Positions 62,107 through 64,000 of a DNA stretch of 64,000 nucleotides are shown here, piece by piece. A model generated the notes under the pieces. The model was not told the origin of the DNA and searched no databases. It worked only from the letters and a program-made list of their open reading frames with translations. Source of the DNA: Crotophaga sulcirostris. Its lineage: Eukaryota; Chordata; Aves; Cuculiformes; Crotophagidae. The position numbers and the translations under genes were made by a program. The DNA is taken from positions 218,845-282,844 of the forward strand of contig VYZB01000225.1 of NCBI GenBank assembly GCA_013397455.1. The letters run 5' to 3'. The first letter of the stretch is position 1; each line of letters starts with the position of its first letter.

Positions 62107-62686
62107 NNNNNNNNNNNNNNNNNNNNNNNNNNNNNNNNNNNNNNNNNNNNNNNNNNNNNNNNNNNNNNNNNNNNNNNNNNNNNNNNNNNNNNNNNNNNNN
62201 NNNNNNNNNNNNNNNNNNNNNNNNNNNNNNNNNNNNNNNNNNNNNNNNNNNNNNNNNNNNNNNNNNNNNNNNNNNNNNNNNNNNNNNNNNNNNNNNNNNN
62301 NNNNNNNNNNNNNNNNNNNNNNNNNNNNNNNNNNNNNNNNNNNNNNNNNNNNNNNNNNNNNNNNNNNNNNNNNNNNNNNNNNNNNNNNNNNNNNNNNNNN
62401 NNNNNNNNNNNNNNNNNNNNNNNNNNNNNNNNNNNNNNNNNNNNNNNNNNNNNNNNNNNNNNNNNNNNNNNNNNNNNNNNNNNNNNNNNNNNNNNNNNNN
62501 NNNNNNNNNNNNNNNNNNNNNNNNNNNNNNNNNNNNNNNNNNNNNNNNNNNNNNNNNNNNNNNNNNNNNNNNNNNNNNNNNNNNNNNNNNNNNNNNNNNN
62601 NNNNNNNNNNNNNNNNNNNNNNNNNNNNNNNNNNNNNNNNNNNNNNNNNNNNNNNNNNNNNNNNNNNNNNNNNNNNNNNNNNNNNN
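62107..62686. other. Assembly gap (580 N) over the NPTX2 promoter/5'UTR
   Basis: A run of N inside a GC-rich island. It leaves only 14 known bases (62687-62700) before the NPTX2 start codon, so the transcription start and most of the 5'UTR are unseen. Confidence 0.85.
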
Positions 62687-62700
62687 GCTCTCCAGCCGGG

Positions 62701-63144
62701 ATGCTGCCCGTGGTGGCCGGGCTCCTGCTCGCCGTAGCCGCGGGCGGGCGGGGGGCGGCGGCGGAGCAGGAGCAGAGCCCGCCGGGCAGCCGGTTCGTGT
62801 GCACCTCGCTGCCGCTGGACGCGGGCTGCCCGCTGCCCCCCGTGCCCATGCAGGGCGGCGCGCTGCCCCCCGAGGAGGAGCTGAAAGCCGCGGTGCTGCA
62901 GCTGCGGGAGACCGTCCTGCAGCAGAAGGAGACGATCGGGAGCCAGCGGGAGGCCATCCGCGAGCTGACCGGCAAGCTGAGCCGCTGCGAGAGCGCCGAC
63001 GGCAGAGCCGGCGCGGGCACCTGGAAGAAGGAGCTGGGCAAGGGCAAGGACACGATGGGCGATCTGCCGCGGGACCCCGCGCAGGTCATCGACCAGCTGA
63101 GCCGCACCATGCAGAGCCTCAAGGACCGCCTGGAGAGCCTGGAG
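62701..63144 (+). CDS. NPTX2: NPTX2 exon 1 (neuronal pentraxin 2 / Narp), N-terminal part
   Basis: Exon 1 encodes 148 codons in phase 0, closed by a donor GAG/GTAGGG at 63145. Residues 1 to about 21 form a signal peptide (MLPVVAGLLLAVAAG). The mature start has RFVCTSLPLDAGCPLPPVPM with Cys34 and Cys43. Cys96 follows in KLSRCESA. These N-terminal cysteines are the kind used for disulfide-linked oligomers. Heptad-like helices at about 58-95 and 127-148 begin the coiled coil. PMQGG and KDTMGDLPRDP are NPTX2-type blocks; NPTX1 has KNTMGDLSRTP, so NPTX2 is preferred. The C-terminal pentraxin domain lies in later exons outside the window. The protein is secreted at excitatory synapses and clusters AMPA receptors. 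The chosen ATG is the one opening the signal peptide, although an upstream in-frame start in the gap cannot be excluded. Confidence 0.95.
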
Positions 63145-63282
63145 GTAGGGCCGGGGCGCGCGGGGCCACCTCCCTCCCTGCCCGCCCGCGCCGAGCCCGG
63201 AGCCACCTCTGCGAGAGCGGCTTTGGGGCGCGGGGCGGGCAGGGGGAACCGCACCGTGACCCGAGTCGGAGGGGACCCGCGG

Positions 63283-63395
63283 GCATCGCCGAGTCCAACT
63301 CCTGTCCCACAGGACAGCCCCAGCACTCACACCGTTTTCCAAACGCTTCCTGAGTATTGTCAGGCTTGGCTCTGAGGCTGCTTCCCTGGGGATGG
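63283..63395 (-). mobile_element. CR1 LINE 3' fragment in NPTX2 intron 1
   Basis: The plus strand reads GAGTCCAACTCCTGTCCC, ACAGGACAGCCCCAG, TTCCAAACGCTTCCTGAG, GTCAGGCTTGGCTCTGAG and CTTCCCTGGGGA. This is the reverse complement of a distinct CR1 subfamily 3' end. It is a different subfamily from the minus-strand copy at 61.7 kb, and it follows the GC-rich start of the intron directly. Confidence 0.8.
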
Positions 63396-63604
63396 AGGTG
63401 AATCCAAACTGGGAGTTTGGATTGGGTTGGCTTGCCTTGTTTTCTTGGTTATTTATCTGCTGGCTCTCATGGTAATAAACCTGAAGGGCTCCTCTCTGAA
63501 TGCGTTCTCCCACTGCGTGGGCTGAGATGACAGTTTTTTCGCTTGTCACCAGCGTAGTTTCTGTATTAATATGTCTAAATCTCTCTTTTCGAGAACGTGA
63601 CTTC

Positions 63605-63807
63605 ATGGGATTGAGATATAAGGAAAAATTTTTTGACTGAAAGGGTTCTCAGGCACTGGCACAGCTGCCCAGGAAAGCGGTTGAATCCCCATTCCTGGAG
63701 ATGTTTAAAAGACAAGTCAATGATGTGCTCAGGTATCTGGTCTAGTAGTGGATAGGTACAGTTGGACTCTGGTCTCAAAGGTCTTTCCCAACCAAATGAC
63801 TCTAAAG
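63605..63807 (+). mobile_element. CR1 LINE 3' end in NPTX2 intron 1
   Basis: Plus orientation. It contains GACTGAAAGGGTTCTCAGGC, CACAGCTGCCCAGGAAAG, CCCCATTCCTGGAGATG, GGTACAGTTGGACTCTGGTC and a terminal GGTCTTTCCCAACCAAATGA, with a weak octamer tail. It shares its terminal part with the CR1 ends at 19775-19905, so these likely belong to one subfamily. Confidence 0.85.
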
Positions 63808-64000
63808 TTGGCATCTTGGGCAGTAAGTTCTTGGCAAATGATGCTGGACAGACCACTGGTAATGAGGAGATTGTGTTGAGCAGATTGTGAAGATAAGATG
63901 AGGTGTTTAGAGCTGATGTAGTATAGAAAGAACCTGATTCTGTTTGCTTGTGAATAGGAAGGGGATTTGGGCCAAGCCCTCTGATGAGTGATTTCCATGA

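Larger units (their letters stand above)
63145..64000 (+). other. NPTX2: NPTX2 intron 1 (partial, continues right)
   Basis: The intron starts with GTAGGG. Its first 130 bases are still GC-rich (tail of the CpG island). Then two CR1 relics in opposite orientation follow. No second exon is seen before the window ends. Confidence 0.85.

Noticed and set aside
61939..63606. Long frames over the second gap on both strands (up to 555 codons)
   Set aside because: They exist because N is read as open and the island is GC-rich. Only the plus-strand frame starting at 62701 matches a known protein, and it ends at a splice donor.
1..64000. CRISPR arrays, bacterial operons, tRNA or rRNA genes
   Set aside because: No regularly spaced repeats, cloverleaf-type sequences or rRNA blocks were seen. 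The window is animal nuclear DNA.

Overview
This is vertebrate nuclear DNA, almost certainly from a bird. Every interspersed repeat I can name is a CR1-type LINE (several 3' ends of different ages, one ending in the ATTCTATGA-like tail, plus one piece of the ORF2 endonuclease region) or a retroviral LTR. No mammalian-type SINEs are visible. The DNA is AT-rich, with GC-rich islands next to two runs of N. The repeat types suit a neoavian, perhaps a songbird, but the species cannot be fixed from this window.

Only two protein-coding genes can be supported, arranged head to head. On the left and on the minus strand is the 5' part of BAIAP2L1 (an I-BAR/SH3 actin and membrane regulator also called IRTKS). 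Exon 3 (7193-7279) and exon 2 (10205-10280) have perfect splice sites and matching phases. Exon 1 is not visible and probably lies in the first assembly gap (18458-19273), which has a CpG-rich segment on one side (19274-19415) and a purine-rich minisatellite on the other (18237-18457). At the far right on the plus strand is exon 1 of NPTX2 (neuronal pentraxin 2, Narp), 62701-63144, with signal peptide and coiled-coil start. A second gap (62107-62686), ending 14 bases before its ATG, hides the proximal promoter and 5'UTR. The genes are not known to act in one pathway. The layout matches the BAIAP2L1-NPTX2 neighbourhood known from other vertebrates.

Between them lie about 43 kb of AT-rich intergenic DNA. 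Recognisable items are CR1 relics near 19.4-19.9, 21.7, 24.1-24.5 and 61.7-61.9 kb, and a solo ERV LTR at 60229-60821 with TG/CA ends, a poly(A) signal and a 5-bp target duplication. Two anonymous open frames, at 43145-43328 (minus) and 48425-48943 (plus), carry splice-like signals and deserve a check. Most other short open frames look like chance.

I did not find a convincing new biological system. The most useful observations are the hidden first exon and promoters, the intact solo LTR, and the two unexplained open frames. All family assignments come from reading and recalled family knowledge, not from a database search.
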